In this document: positions 35,686-46,800 of the stretch, one piece after another | How positions within the stretch are numbered: the first letter of the stretch is position 1 | Layout: every line of letters starts with the position of its first letter | Assembly: GCF_900142135.1 (NCBI RefSeq) | Contig: NZ_FQZU01000007.1 | Location: 62,001 to 126,000, forward strand | Reading direction: 5' to 3' | DNA length: 64,000 nucleotides | Source of the DNA: Desulfatibacillum alkenivorans DSM 16219 | GTDB lineage: Bacteria > Desulfobacterota > Desulfobacteria > Desulfobacterales > Desulfatibacillaceae | The notes under the pieces: generated by a model | Databases searched by the model: none | What the model was told of the DNA's origin: nothing | What the model saw: only the letters and a program-made list of their open reading frames with translations | Program-made: the position numbers and the translations under genes

Positions 35686-36483
35686 ATGAAATTGCGCAGA
35701 AGTGCGTCCATGCTCGTCTTGTTGACGGTTTTTCTCCTGGGGCGGTTTGTTTTTGCAGGGCAGCCGATTAAAATGCAGACGGCTCCCGCTCAAGTTCAGC
35801 CTGTCATTAATAAAAATATCACACAACAAGTCCCTTTAGTTGATCCGCAGATTTCCATACTTGGAATTCAGACGAGAAACATGCAAACTCTTTCCATGGT
35901 GGAGTATGAGATTAAAATCAAAAACGACGCCTCCACACCATACCGAGGCATAGCCCAACTGGCGCTGGACCTGAAAAGCATCATTCCTCCCGGCGAAAAT
36001 ATTTTTTGGGAGGAAGGGACTCCCGCCAAAGAGATAGGGCCTTTGGCGCCGGGGGAGGAAAAAAGCATCCGCGGCCAGTTGTCCCGAAAAGGCGCCGCCG
36101 TTTCCCTAAGGGCGTCCATCAAAACCAAGGATAAAGTCTGGCAATCCAAGACCGTTAAAATGGCCGAAATGCCTGCGCCCAAGGTGGAGATCACAAACTT
36201 GGAAATCCGCGACGGCAAGGTTTACGCTGCAATCAAGAACAAGTCCGCTTATCAGATTGATCCCAATGGGGGGCTTCTGATCCAGTTCTACGGGGGAGTC
36301 AAGCAAGCGGACGGATCCGTGGAATTCTCGCCGGCCGGGGGCAGGAGCATGACGTTGGCGCCTCATGCAGAGGCCACGCAAAGCTCAACTATCAGGGACG
36401 GATTTGACCTGTACAAAGTGACCCTGTTTTTTACCAGGGGAAAGACCAATATTACGGCTGATTCCAAGCTCATCAGCCTATAG
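35686..36483 (+). CDS. secreted protein of unknown family, tandem paralogue A
   Basis: A 265-residue protein with a Sec signal peptide (MKLRRSASMLVLLTVFLLGR, cleavage after FAG). The mature protein begins with a Pro/Gln-rich segment and INKNI, then two beta-rich regions. Shared blocks with the next gene include STPYRGIAQL, EIGPLAPGEEKSI, MPAPKVEI, QADGSVEFSPAGG and the closing FDLYKVTLFF. The segment YEIKIKNDASTPYRGIAQL reads like an immunoglobulin-type domain handling a conjugated strand pair. The start at 35686 is set by AGGAGG nine bases upstream. The function is unknown and no named family comes to mind. A perfect 11-bp hairpin follows the stop. Confidence 0.75.
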   Translation: MKLRRSASMLVLLTVFLLGRFVFAGQPIKMQTAPAQVQPVINKNITQQVPLVDPQISILGIQTRNMQTLSMVEYEIKIKNDASTPYRGIAQLALDLKSIIPPGENIFWEEGTPAKEIGPLAPGEEKSIRGQLSRKGAAVSLRASIKTKDKVWQSKTVKMAEMPAPKVEITNLEIRDGKVYAAIKNKSAYQIDPNGGLLIQFYGGVKQADGSVEFSPAGGRSMTLAPHAEATQSSTIRDGFDLYKVTLFFTRGKTNITADSKLISL

Positions 36484-36490
36484 CCGCAAA

Positions 36491-36517
36491 AGGCGGCCGG
36501 GCTCGTCCCGGCCGCCT
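36491..36517 (+). terminator. terminator-like hairpin after paralogue A
   Basis: Perfect 11-bp stem AGGCGGCCGGG/CCCGGCCGCCT with a CTCGT loop. The T run comes only about 22 bp later (near 36539), so intrinsic termination is uncertain. Confidence 0.6.
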
Positions 36518-36688
36518 GAAGATGAAGGGCTGTCCATCGGTTTTTTTTATGCTTTGCGAGCCTCCAAAAAGAAACTATTCATTTTTCTTATGGTCAAAAC
36601 CATCATTTTTTTGACTATTTAGCTTCATTTTAAGTCATACGTTCTAAAAAACTTGAAAGTAAAGTTAAAGCAATGTAAGAATACCGTC

Positions 36689-36721
36689 CATCATGCGGAT
36701 AGACCGCATTCCCGCCGGATC
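36689..36721 (+). promoter_or_regulatory. conserved upstream inverted repeat, copy 2 (ATGCGG-N5-CCGCAT)
   Basis: ATGCGG-ATAGA-CCGCAT in a context matching copy 1 (CATCATGCGG before, CCGGATC after), about 30-60 bp upstream of the second paralogue. The conserved distance to the ATG suggests a shared operator or 5'-UTR hairpin. Confidence 0.65.
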
Positions 36722-36748
36722 GATTATTCCATTTCAGGAGGCATTTGT

Positions 36749-37552
36749 ATGAAGTCATGCAAAGGAGTGCTGCTGTATATTTTGCTCGCGGTTTTCGCCC
36801 TGACCTCTATTGCCGGGGCAGGGCCGCCGGTCAATCTGAAGGGCCCCCCTGCGGTTAAACAGCCCGGACCCGCAATCAATAAAAACATCCTGAAACAAAT
36901 CCCGGAAGCCGATCCGGGCCTGGCGATCATCGGCCTGCAAAGCAGACACACCCAGGAGGTGTCCGCCCTGGAATATCAGGTTAAAATTAAAAATCAATCG
37001 TCCACGCCTTATGCAGGCCACGCCAGGCTGGGTATTTATTTAAAAATGCATGATCCCACGAAGCCCGATAAATTCAGGTGGGATATGGCGGAAGCCGGCA
37101 AGGAAATAGGCCCGTTGGCCCCTGGCGAAGAAAAGACTATTGCCGGCCGGGTCGTCAGGACCGGATATGCGGTGGGCATAAAGGCGGCTGTAAAAGGGAA
37201 AGACAAGGAATGGGCTTCCAGAACTTCCACGCTCCCTGACATGCCCGCGCCTGATGTGAAGATTAAAAATGTCAGCGTTGCAAACGGCAGCGTCCGCATA
37301 GACATGGAAAACCATTCCAACTATAAAATTGACGACCACGCCGGTTTGGGCGTGCAGGTGCTCAAAGGGACGAACCAGGCGGACGGCTCTGTGGATTTCG
37401 CCCCGGCGGGAGGGTTCCTGGTGAAATTGGAGCCCCATCAGCAATTCACCCAAACAATGACATTAACTCCCGGACATGACGTGTACAAGGCCCGTTTGTA
37501 CTACTCCAGGCCCACGCTTGTCGTAGTGGATGAAAAGATTTTTTGGCCTTAA
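36749..37552 (+). CDS. secreted protein of unknown family, tandem paralogue B
   Basis: A 267-residue protein parallel to paralogue A over its whole length: signal peptide (cleavage near SIAGA), INKNILKQIPEADP matching INKNITQQVPLVDP, YQVKIKNQSSTPYAGHARL, EIGPLAPGEEKTI, MPAPDVKI, QADGSVDFAPAGG and HDVYKARLYYSR. The strongest conservation is in these short blocks, so the pair has diverged but keeps the same fold. CAGGAGG lies eight bases before the ATG. Both copies have the same small inverted repeat upstream and a hairpin downstream, so each is probably its own transcription unit. No function is assigned. Confidence 0.75.
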   Translation: MKSCKGVLLYILLAVFALTSIAGAGPPVNLKGPPAVKQPGPAINKNILKQIPEADPGLAIIGLQSRHTQEVSALEYQVKIKNQSSTPYAGHARLGIYLKMHDPTKPDKFRWDMAEAGKEIGPLAPGEEKTIAGRVVRTGYAVGIKAAVKGKDKEWASRTSTLPDMPAPDVKIKNVSVANGSVRIDMENHSNYKIDDHAGLGVQVLKGTNQADGSVDFAPAGGFLVKLEPHQQFTQTMTLTPGHDVYKARLYYSRPTLVVVDEKIFWP

Positions 37553-37559
37553 CAGCTTA

Positions 37560-37585
37560 AGGCGGTCGGCCTTGATCCGGCCGCC
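37560..37585 (+). terminator. terminator-like hairpin after paralogue B
   Basis: GGCGGTCGG and CCGGCCGCC pair with one G-T wobble across a seven-base loop, directly after the stop. It resembles the hairpin after paralogue A but has no T run. Confidence 0.5.
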
Positions 37586-37807
37586 CCGGGCTTAAAAACG
37601 CTCCATCAGTTGAGTGTCCAATCATGGAATCAGCATGGCCCAAGGGGGGAGGCTGCTCAGGGATTTTAAAAGAATCCCGTTCGAAAAATATTCCCTATTC
37701 ATGTTGCTTATGATAGAATAATTGCTTGAATTATTCTGCTTTAATCCAACCCGCGGCTTTGCCGCACGACCAACCATTCACAATTTGTTTTTAGGGGGAG
37801 AACAACC

Positions 37808-39466
37808 ATGGAAAAAATCTGGCTGAAAAACTATCAGGACGGAGTCCCGGAAGAAATCGATCTGAGCGAGTATAGCTCCATTCCTGATATTATGGACCAG
37901 GCTTACGCCAAATACGGTCCCAAACCCGCTTTTCACCAAATGGGCAAGAGCATTACCTATGATGAACTAAACGAGTTGAGCAAAAAGTTCGCCAGTTTTC
38001 TCCAGAACGACCTGGGGTTGAAACAGGGCGCCAGGGTGGCCCTGATGATGCCCAATATCCTTCAATATCCCATTGCCCTGTTTGGAATTCTTCGCGCCGG
38101 AATGGTGGCGGTCAACGTCAATCCCCTGTATACGGCCAGGGAGTTGGAGCACCAGTTGAACGATTCGGGCGCCGAAGCCATCCTGATTTTCGCCAACTCG
38201 GCCAGCGTCCTGCAGCAGGTCCTGGGCAACACGCCCGTCAAGCACGTATTGATCACGGAAATCGGCGACATGCTGGGGTTCCCCAAGAGCCTGCTGGTCA
38301 ACACGGTCATCAAGCGCGTGAAGAAGATGGTGCCGCCGTTCAGCCTGCCCAGCGCCATGAAGTTCAAAGCGGCTTTGGCCAAGGGAAATTCGGCGACATA
38401 CAAGCCGGCGAAGATCACCCTGGACGATTTGGCCTTCCTGCAATACACCGGCGGCACCACGGGCGTGTCCAAGGGCGCCGAGTTGACGCACAGGAATATC
38501 GTGGCCAACGTGCTTCAGGCCAGGGCGTGGATCAGCGGAAAAATTGAGGACGGAAAGGAAATCATGATTACGCCCCTGCCGCTCTATCACATCTTTTCCC
38601 TGACGGCCAACTGCCTGACCTTTTCGTCCATCGGTGCATTGAACGTGCTCATCACCAACCCCCGGGACATCCCGGGCTTTGTCAAGGAATTGAACAAGTG
38701 GAAGTTCACCTCCATGACCGGCGTCAACACACTCTTCAACGCCTTGATTAACGATCCCGAATTCGCCAAGGTGGATTTTTCCAGCTTTAAGCTGGCCCTG
38801 GGCGGCGGCATGGCGGTCCAGGAGCCCGTGGCCCTCAAGTGGAAGGAAATCACCGGCAAGCCTCTGGTCGAAGCTTACGGCCTTACCGAGACCTCGCCGG
38901 CCGCCTCCATCAACCGCATGGACCTGAAAGCCTATAACGGCTACATCGGCCTGCCCATCTCATCCACCCTGTTCGCCATCCGGGACGACGACGGCAATGA
39001 CCTGCCCTTGAACGAGGTGGGGGAAATCTGCATCAAGGGCCCCCAGGTGTTCCGCGGCTATTACAAGAGGCCCGAAGAAACCGAAAAGGCCTTCTGGAGC
39101 GACGGCTTTTTCAAGACCGGCGACATGGGCTTCATGACCGAAGAAGGCTTCATCAAACTGGTGGACCGGAAAAAGGACATGATCCTGGTTTCCGGCTTTA
39201 ACGTCTACCCCAACGAAATCGAAGACGTGGTGGCCGGCCATCCCAAGGTCCTGGAATGCGCGGCCGTGGGCGTGCCCGACGCCAAGAGCGGCGAGCTGGT
39301 CAAGCTCTTTGTGGTCAAAAAGGACGCATCCTTGACGGAAGAGGAGTTGAAGGCCTTCTGCAAGGAAAACTTCACGGGCTACAAGGTTCCCAAGTTCTAT
39401 GAGTTCCGGGACGAACTGCCCAAGACCAACGTGGGCAAGATCCTCCGCAAGGATCTTCGCCAATAG
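37808..39466 (+). CDS. fadD: long-chain fatty-acid-CoA ligase
   Basis: A 552-residue AMP-forming acyl-CoA synthetase. Motifs occur in order: the P-loop YTGGTTGVSKGAELTH (about residue 215), the adenylation core VEAYGLTETSP (about 355), and the C-terminal FKTGDMGFMTEEGFIKLVDRKKD and SGFNVYPNEIEDV. It activates free fatty acids to acyl-CoA for beta-oxidation at the cytoplasmic face of the inner membrane. Length and motifs match FadD closely. AGGGGGAGAAC precedes the ATG. In a sulfate reducer this gene would feed fatty-acid oxidation. A strong intrinsic terminator follows. Confidence 0.95.
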   Translation: MEKIWLKNYQDGVPEEIDLSEYSSIPDIMDQAYAKYGPKPAFHQMGKSITYDELNELSKKFASFLQNDLGLKQGARVALMMPNILQYPIALFGILRAGMVAVNVNPLYTARELEHQLNDSGAEAILIFANSASVLQQVLGNTPVKHVLITEIGDMLGFPKSLLVNTVIKRVKKMVPPFSLPSAMKFKAALAKGNSATYKPAKITLDDLAFLQYTGGTTGVSKGAELTHRNIVANVLQARAWISGKIEDGKEIMITPLPLYHIFSLTANCLTFSSIGALNVLITNPRDIPGFVKELNKWKFTSMTGVNTLFNALINDPEFAKVDFSSFKLALGGGMAVQEPVALKWKEITGKPLVEAYGLTETSPAASINRMDLKAYNGYIGLPISSTLFAIRDDDGNDLPLNEVGEICIKGPQVFRGYYKRPEETEKAFWSDGFFKTGDMGFMTEEGFIKLVDRKKDMILVSGFNVYPNEIEDVVAGHPKVLECAAVGVPDAKSGELVKLFVVKKDASLTEEELKAFCKENFTGYKVPKFYEFRDELPKTNVGKILRKDLRQ

Positions 39467-39485
39467 TGTCAATCAAAGCAATACT

Positions 39486-39523
39486 CCGGCCCGGCGTTGA
39501 TTTGCAGCGCCGGGCCGGCTTTT
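39486..39523 (+). terminator. intrinsic terminator of fadD
   Basis: Perfect 11-bp stem CCGGCCCGGCG/CGCCGGGCCGG, 11-nt loop and a short T run. The T run runs into the AAGGAA ribosome site of the next gene. Confidence 0.85.
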
Positions 39524-39531
39524 AAGGAATT

Positions 39532-39870
39532 ATGGACGAAAAACAAAAGCAGGAATTAAAGATAAAAATTCTGGAGCAGATTGAATCCCTGAAAAAGGAC
39601 ATCGCCTCCTTGGCGGAGGCCACCCGCCCCATTTCCCCGGACAACGCCATAGGCAGAATCTCCCGCATGGAGGCCATCAACGCCAAGAGCGTGAATGAAA
39701 AGGCCCTGGCCAACGCCAAGGCCCGAATGAACGGCCTCATGCGCGCCCTGGACAACATCGGCGATCCTGACTTCGGGTATTGCGCCATCTGCGACGAGGA
39801 AATTCCCATGGGCCGGATCATGCTCGTGCCCGAGTCCGGCGTTTGCGTCAAATGCGCCCAAAAAGCATAA
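39532..39870 (+). CDS. DksA/TraR-type C4 zinc-finger protein
   Basis: A 112-residue DksA/TraR-family protein: an N-terminal coiled coil (about 1-75) and a C-terminal zinc finger with Cys84, Cys87, Cys105 and Cys108. The coiled-coil tip reads PISPDNAIGRISRMEA rather than the DxxDxA of true DksA, so it probably contacts RNA polymerase differently, as TraR-like proteins do. A role as a polymerase secondary-channel modulator is inferred from the family. AAGGAATT precedes the ATG, and the fadD terminator lies directly upstream, so it either depends on readthrough or has its own start. Confidence 0.88.
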   Translation: MDEKQKQELKIKILEQIESLKKDIASLAEATRPISPDNAIGRISRMEAINAKSVNEKALANAKARMNGLMRALDNIGDPDFGYCAICDEEIPMGRIMLVPESGVCVKCAQKA

Positions 39871-40309
39871 AAAGATAACTGTTTAACCACGAAACACACG
39901 GAAAAAGCCTAGTTGAAAACACTGTATGTGAAACTCGCAGGGGGGGGATGGCAGGGGCCTCCGCAGGGTGGCCCAAGCATGAAATGCCTGGGCCCGTAAG
40001 GCCAAAAGGCGCGACCCAAAAGGATGTTTGGAGTTGGGAACGGTCGGCGGGCGGATGACGTACATTGAATTCCGGTGTTTTATAGAGGGGCAGCTCAGGT
40101 AGGGCAAGCCCCATCTCTACATTCGCTCCCAGACGGCTTTCCCATCCGTCACTCCCTATCATCCCTGTGGGTAATCCATCGTCTATCGCCATCTATTGGC
40201 CAAGGGCGGAAACCCAGCAACGGCGGCCTTCAAATGATTCCTTGAGCCGGACGCCCTATCATGCTACTTTTGCCCACTATTTACTTCATTTTCAGGGAAG
40301 ATAGGCGCC
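39871..40309. other. intergenic region with GC-rich hairpin, no gene seen
   Basis: 439 bp without a convincing ORF. It contains a G run near 39942 and a near-perfect 11-bp hairpin, GGCCCAAGCAT (39970-39980) with ATGCCTGGGCC (39984-39994). The GCCTGGGC core also occurs in the 14-bp palindrome at 2025-2059, so the two may be members of one REP-like family. No T run follows. Confidence 0.45.
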
Positions 40310-40882
40310 ATGGCAGAACCCTACGACTTCAAAGGCAAAAAGCAGATCAAGGACGCCCATGCGGCCAGGGAGGCCCAGTCTTACGCGGTTTTGTTCGGTT
40401 TTTTTCTGACGTTGCTGTTCCTGGGCGGGATGATTGGAATGGCCGTCGGCGGAAAGCAGGGCGGGCTTATTGGGTGCTTTGGCGGCGCCTTGGTCAGTTT
40501 GTTGGCAGGCCGCCTGTGGAGAGCGCTGACCGAAGGAATCGCCGACAACCTAGGGCGCATTGTTTTTATCGGCAAGAAGGCCAACTGGACCAAGTATGAA
40601 CGCCTGGAATCCGACATGCAGCAAATCCGCTACGCCAAGCACAGCGAACGCTATGGCGAGGCCCTGACCATGGTCAATCGGGTTTTGAAAAAGGCCCCCG
40701 AATGGCCGGAGGCCCTTCTCTTAAAGGCGGACATCCTCTGGGAAGGCTTTGAATCCCTGGAGGAATCCAAGGAAGTCCTGCGCACCATCATCAAGCTGAC
40801 CGAGCCCTCGGACAAATACCATGTGTGGGCCCGGTCCAAGTATAAGGAGCTTTCCCAATACCGTAAGGAAAGCTCCTCCTGA
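40310..40882 (+). CDS. membrane-anchored TPR-like protein
   Basis: A 190-residue protein. Residues 1-25 are charged and cytoplasmic, followed by two adjacent hydrophobic helices (about 25-46 and 51-70), and then a soluble helical domain with TPR-like repeats (RYGEALTMVNRVLKKAPEWPEALLLKADILWEG). It lies 3 bp from the end of the convergent alpha-2-macroglobulin gene. No enzyme motif is present; a scaffolding role at the inner membrane is likely. I do not recognise a named family. Confidence 0.7.
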   Translation: MAEPYDFKGKKQIKDAHAAREAQSYAVLFGFFLTLLFLGGMIGMAVGGKQGGLIGCFGGALVSLLAGRLWRALTEGIADNLGRIVFIGKKANWTKYERLESDMQQIRYAKHSERYGEALTMVNRVLKKAPEWPEALLLKADILWEGFESLEESKEVLRTIIKLTEPSDKYHVWARSKYKELSQYRKESSS

Positions 40883-40885
40883 TTA

Positions 40886-43800
40886 TCAATCCTCCACTCG
40901 CAATTTGATTTCGCCGGAATTGGCCTTGAGCTCAGGCGCATACATGGCGTGGGCCTTGGTTGGCAGGGCCGAGAACCTGCCCGGGATTTCCGCCCGCATC
41001 CGGTACGACAGGTTGTGGGTTCCCCGAAGAACGGACCGGCAGAAGAAGGCCACCCGTTCGTCCCGGTATTCCACGTAGGCGCCCATGCCCGCGCCGCTGT
41101 ATCCGCTGCGCACGTCCACGGGCTCGAATCCGGCGGGCTTGTAATCCTCAAAAACCAGGTATTCGTAGTCGTTCTTGCTTTGGACGGTCAACTCCACTTC
41201 CACAAGGTCTCCGCTTTGGAGCATGTCCAGGTTGCTTAGCTCCTGGCGTTCGTATTTTTCCACCTTGCGGTCCAGAACCTGGCCGCGGGCGCCCGCGTCC
41301 TTGATGGTTTTGTCCACAGGCTTGAGCAGATAGATTTTGCGATCCACCTTGATTTCCAAACCCGCGGCCTTGATGTCGTCCTCCAGGGTGAAATTGCTCA
41401 TCCAGGCATTGAAGTACACCGGGCCCTTGCCTTTGCGCTCCAGCCGGATTTCATGCCTTCCCGAGGAGATTTCATCCCCTCTCAGGATCAGCGCATTGTC
41501 AAAATCCAGCAGGTTGCCTTGGTTGACCGCGACTTCTTTTTTTAAAATACCGTCCACGTATACCGCAATCTTCATGTCCGGGGCGTCTTCGCCCGAGGCT
41601 TTCAGGTAGTCGGCCAGGGCCTCGATGCACAGGGCCGTGTCCCGGGTGGATTTCCAGCGCGCGCCGTGCTTCCGGTTGTTGAGGATGTACTTGACCAGCC
41701 CGGCGGCCTGGTTCTGCGCACCTTTTTCCCCTTCAAATCCGGTTGCCGCCAGGAGTTTCAAATACCAGGCGTTGGCTTCCATCCGGTCTCCGTACCAGTA
41801 CCACCACCAGGCGCCGCCGCCCATTTCCAGGCAGCAGGTCTGGTTTTCGTCGTCGCAAACCAGATATTGGCTGATGTTTTTCATGACCCGGGCCAGGTCC
41901 TCGTTCTCCTCCATTACATGGAGGCCGGCGCCCAGCAGGGTCAGGCCGTAGACCGAAAGACGGGTTTTATCCCGCATGAGATAGTCTTTCATCGCCTGAC
42001 TTCCCTGGCCGGCCCGAGCCAGGATCATGAAGATATAGGCGTCCGTATTGTCGGCATACGTTTTATAAGGCTTTGTTTTGGAGGCGGCGTTGTTCAGGTG
42101 GGTTAACTGCTCCTCTTGGTAACGTTCCAGCCAGGCAAGGCCTTGTGTGAGCACGGCTTGAGGAACGTCCGCCCCGGCCTCCTTGGCCTTCATCAGACCC
42201 CGGACCACGGTGGCCGTGGTATGGGGATAGGAGTGTTCTCCCCGGCCGGAAAACCAGCCCCATCCGCCATCGGAATTCTGCATGGAGGCCAGCTTGTCCA
42301 CGCCTTCCCGCACCATGTCCCGGACCCTGGCCGGATCGTACACCGGATTTTCGTCCCACTGCTGCCATTGGGCGGCGCGTTCGGCCGGGTCTCCCATTTC
42401 CTGGGCGTTCAGGTTGGTGTGCTTGTCTTTCAGGGCTTTCAGGTCAATGCCTTTGCTTTCCAGCAGGTTCAGGGTGATTGCCGTGGGCAGAAACCGGTTC
42501 AAGGTTTGCTCGGTGCATCCGTAGGGGTAATTTGCCAGATAGGGCAGGGCGTCGACCATGGCGCCCGCCAGGGTGGGGGAGTATCTCACCTCCAGGCGGG
42601 AGGCCTCGGGGCGTCTCGCCTTGGGGACGTCAATGGTAAAGACGCCGGAGTTTTGATCCGGCCGGATGACGCCGCTGAAGGTCTCGGTTTTTTCCATGCC
42701 GTGAACGTAGACGGGAAAGCGCATTTCCATGGCGTCCGATTCCTTGGCGGAAATCGCCTTCATACGGACGATGGCCTCGCCTTCCTTGACGACCTTCACC
42801 CGCCAGTCCACGCGTTTTTCGCTGTTGGAGTCCAGCGGCAGGATTTTGTTGGCGCCCCGTTCCAATTCCAGGCAGCCGCCGTCCAGTTCCAGAACGGCCC
42901 TGACCGAAACCCGGTCGTCCAGATAATTATGGATATTGGCCGAAAGCACAACCTCGTCCCCTTGCACGAAGAACCGGGGGGCCTGCAAGCGCAGCAGCAG
43001 GTCCTTGGACGTGACAACCTCTGCTTCCCCCTGGCCCACCCGGGTGCCGTGGCCCATGGCCCAGGCCTTGATCTTCCAGGCGGTCAGGTTTTCGGGCATG
43101 TCAAATTCCACCTGGGCGTGCCCGTTTCCATCGGTCTCCAAGGACCCGGCCCAAAAAGCCGTGTCCGCAAATTCCGTGCGCACATGCACGGCTTCTTCCG
43201 AGGCGCCGGCGCCTGCATCGGCTTCATCGGACATCATTTCCGCCTGGGGCGCCGGTGCAGCGAAGGTTGCCATTTCACCGATTGCAGCGCTACGCAGCAC
43301 GTTGCTCTTTGGTTTAGCAAGCATTCTATGGGCAACACGTTTTTCGCCCGGAGCGGGAACGGACCCAAAAACTCCGATAGGGCGCATGGCGATCGAATCC
43401 GGGGGCGTTACTTGATATTCATTGGAGCTCACATTATCCGAGGTCCTTGGAGAGTGGCTTCTGACCCATTTCCAGAAATAGTCCCGGATGTCAGGGACAT
43501 TGGAGCCGCCGGAAATGTACTCGACAGCCTTGTCGTACACGGTCAGCACCGCACTTCCTTTAAAGGGCTCGCCGTCCATGCCCGTCAGGCGCAGGTCGAT
43601 TTTGGCCTTCTCGCCGGGCTTGTATTTTTCGGAGGAAGGCAGGACCTCCACATTACACACGCGATTTTCGGGCGGAACCACAATCCGCCGGGTTTCGGAG
43701 TACACCTTGCCGTCATGGACGGTCAGGGCCTCCACAAAGAAATTGGGCATATCCTTTTTGCTGACTTCGATTTCCTGAACCGTGCTGTTTCCGTTGATCC

Positions 43801-46800
43801 GCAAAACTCTGGGCTTGGGATACACGCCGTTTTCCGGCCTGACAAACAAGAGCACCGTGGAGTCCTTGGCGCGGGTGTTGATACGCAGCCGCACCTTGTC
43901 TCCAGGAGTGTATTCCCGCAAATCAGGCACAAGTTCCAGATGGTCGAAGACGAAATTTTTGCCTGTGTCTTTATCCCCCATGACGCAGAACACGTATCCG
44001 CCTTCCCGGGTGCGGCCCTTGGCGTCGATTACGCTGAGGGAAATGCGATACTGCCCGGCCTTTGAGGCGTCCATTTTCAATTCCGCGCGGCCGTCAGCGC
44101 CGATTTTCAGGTCCCATTCCTTGACGGCCTTTTCCGAAGGCTCGCCGTTTTTGCGGGTGACTTTATACAAAACCGCCTTGCCCGAACCGGACACAGGCTT
44201 GCCGTCCGGAGTCTGGGCGGAAAAATCGGCCTTGACCACGTCGCCCACCTGATAATGTCCCTTATTCACCCAGGCGTAGACCTTGAAAGGCTCCCTGGCC
44301 GCAATCACGGCGCCTTTTCCCACAATGGTCCTGCGGGATTGGTCCGTCACTTCCACGGTGATTTCGTATCGATGGTCTGAATCGCCCCTTAGCTCTTTGG
44401 CCAAAGCCGTATCAATGGGCAGCTTCAGCACGCCGTTCTCATCGGTCAGGCCCTGGCCTTCGGCCACCACTTCCGGCGGTGCATTTCTGCCGCTCCACCA
44501 CCATGACCAACGGGGACGATTGCAGCCCCACTTGGTCCAGCCGGGATACCAGTCATAATCGTAGCCAAACCACCAATACCCGGCGCCGTACAGCCAGTCC
44601 CAGGGGCCCCGGGGAAACCAGCCCTGATTATACTCGGACCGAAGCACCTTGTAGGCGACCTTGGCTTCTTGGACCGGCGCGCCGAAATAATAATCCGCTT
44701 TGATTTCCACCGGAATGGTTTCGCCCAGGGCGATGGGCTTTTCGGGCGCTTCCACCTTAACCTCAAATTCCGGCTTTTTGTATTCCTCCACCCGGAATGA
44801 GATGCTTCCTTGGGAGCCTAAATGGACGTAATACCTGCCAAGGGGCGCTTCATCGGGCAGGGTGTATTCACCCTCCATTCCGCCGTATTCGTCCGCGATC
44901 TTTGTGCTGCTGATGATGGTCGTGCTTTTGGGGTCGACTCCTTCGATCATGAAGGATTTGCCGGCGTACTTGGATTTCTCGCCCAGGTCGTACCTTGCCT
45001 GGCGCACCCAGAATTTATAATGCACGGTCTGGCCGGGCCGGTATACGGGCCTGTCCGTAATGCCAAAGGCACGGGTTTGGTCCAGGTTGTCAAGGTCCGA
45101 GCGTCCCCACCAACCGCCATAATTTTCAAAATGGGTGAATCGGCCATCGGCGCTTTCGGCTGTCACGATCAGGCCGAATGATCCTCGCTCCCGCAGATCC
45201 TCAACGGTTGCCATGCCGTTCCGGTCGGTTGTTTTGACCATTTCATCAATGACTGTTTTTTTCGGATTTAGCTCGTACCAAAATAGTTCAACCTTCATTC
45301 CGGCCAGGGGCTCGCCGGTCGCCGCGTCGCTGATATAATACAAATTCCGGCCGTTCATGGTTTTTTGGACAATGGCCGTGTCTGTTATTCTGACAATGAT
45401 GCTGGAAGCATTGCCGTTTTCCATCTGGGAGGTCAGGAGATAGACCCCTGCCTTTTTCAAGGGCGTTTTGACGGTAATCCGTTTGTCGAAATGATCCTTG
45501 TTCGGCTCCAGGGCCAGGTCCCATTCCGCCGCGGTTTTTCCAAGGTATTGCGTCTGGTTTTGGGTGACGAGGCGCTCTACGATATTGTACAGATTTATTG
45601 TATCAAAATCGGGAATTCCTTCTTTTGCATCCCGGATAGTTTTTTTTACGTCTTCGATCAGCCTTTTCTCGTCAACCTCCACGGCCTTGAAATGCACCTT
45701 TTTTCCGTTGCGGAATGTAAAGCCGACTTCCGCTTCCCTGCCCGCGGGCTGAGTCGCGCAGGAATCGAACTCTCCCAAGGCGCCGGTAAGCTGCATCAAC
45801 TTTTTGTTCTGCTCCTTTTTGCTTTTAGGAAAGCGCTTAATCAAATCCTTACGGTACTTGACCGCCTTGGGATATTGCCGGCGGTTTTCAAAAATTTGGG
45901 CCAGGGATTCCAGGGCGTTTTGCGCATAGCTTCCGCCGCTTTTTTCGATCTGCTTGTAGATGGCGATATAATTATGCTCTTTGGGCAGGGTAAAGCGTTT
46001 AACGCCCGAAGCCAGGGATGCAATGGTTTCGTTCTCCGACAAGGTGTGAACGGTAAAAGGACCGTCCTTTTCCATCCCGCCGTCCATGGCGCCCGCCAAA
46101 AGCGACGCCCTGGTTAAAGTTTCCACGCCGAATTGGTCTTGCAAAAACTTGGCGTATTTCCAAAGGGCTTGATTTTTCGACTCCGGGTTTCGTTTTGCCG
46201 CATAGTTCAATAGCCAGCGATACCGCTCCCCGTCATTGGCGGCTTTTTCAAAACTCTCAGGAATAGAGTAAAAAATAGGGTTTCCTTCCGGGTCCACGGG
46301 AGTTCTTGCATTCTCATAAACGTAATGACTCCAATATCCTTCCTCATGATCGGGCAGGGTTTCCAGGTCCGTGGCGTATTGAAGCCTCCAGGCCTCGCCC
46401 AGGCCGCGATAACCCAGGACCATGTTTGCAAAACGGAAGCACAGGCTGGATGCGTCGGTTTTGTCCACGTCATCCGGAAGAATATCCAAGGCCTGCTTCA
46501 TCAATTGCAGGGCCCGCACCCGGTCCCGCTCCGAGGCGTCCACACGGTCGCAGCCCCCCCTGTGGGGCCCGCGTTCAAATTTTCCGGAGACTATACACCC
46601 GTTATGATCCAGGGAAAAATACGTCTCCGCCGCCCGGTGGAGAACGCGCCATTGGTCCTTATGGATTTCCACGGCTTTTTCCAAAAGCCCGTCGGCTTCC
46701 TTCAACCTGCCAAGGCGCTGCATACAGGCCGCGGCGTTCGTGAGGGAGGGCGCCGCTTCATCAGGGTCGGCGTTTTCGTCCTCAATCACTTGAACATACA

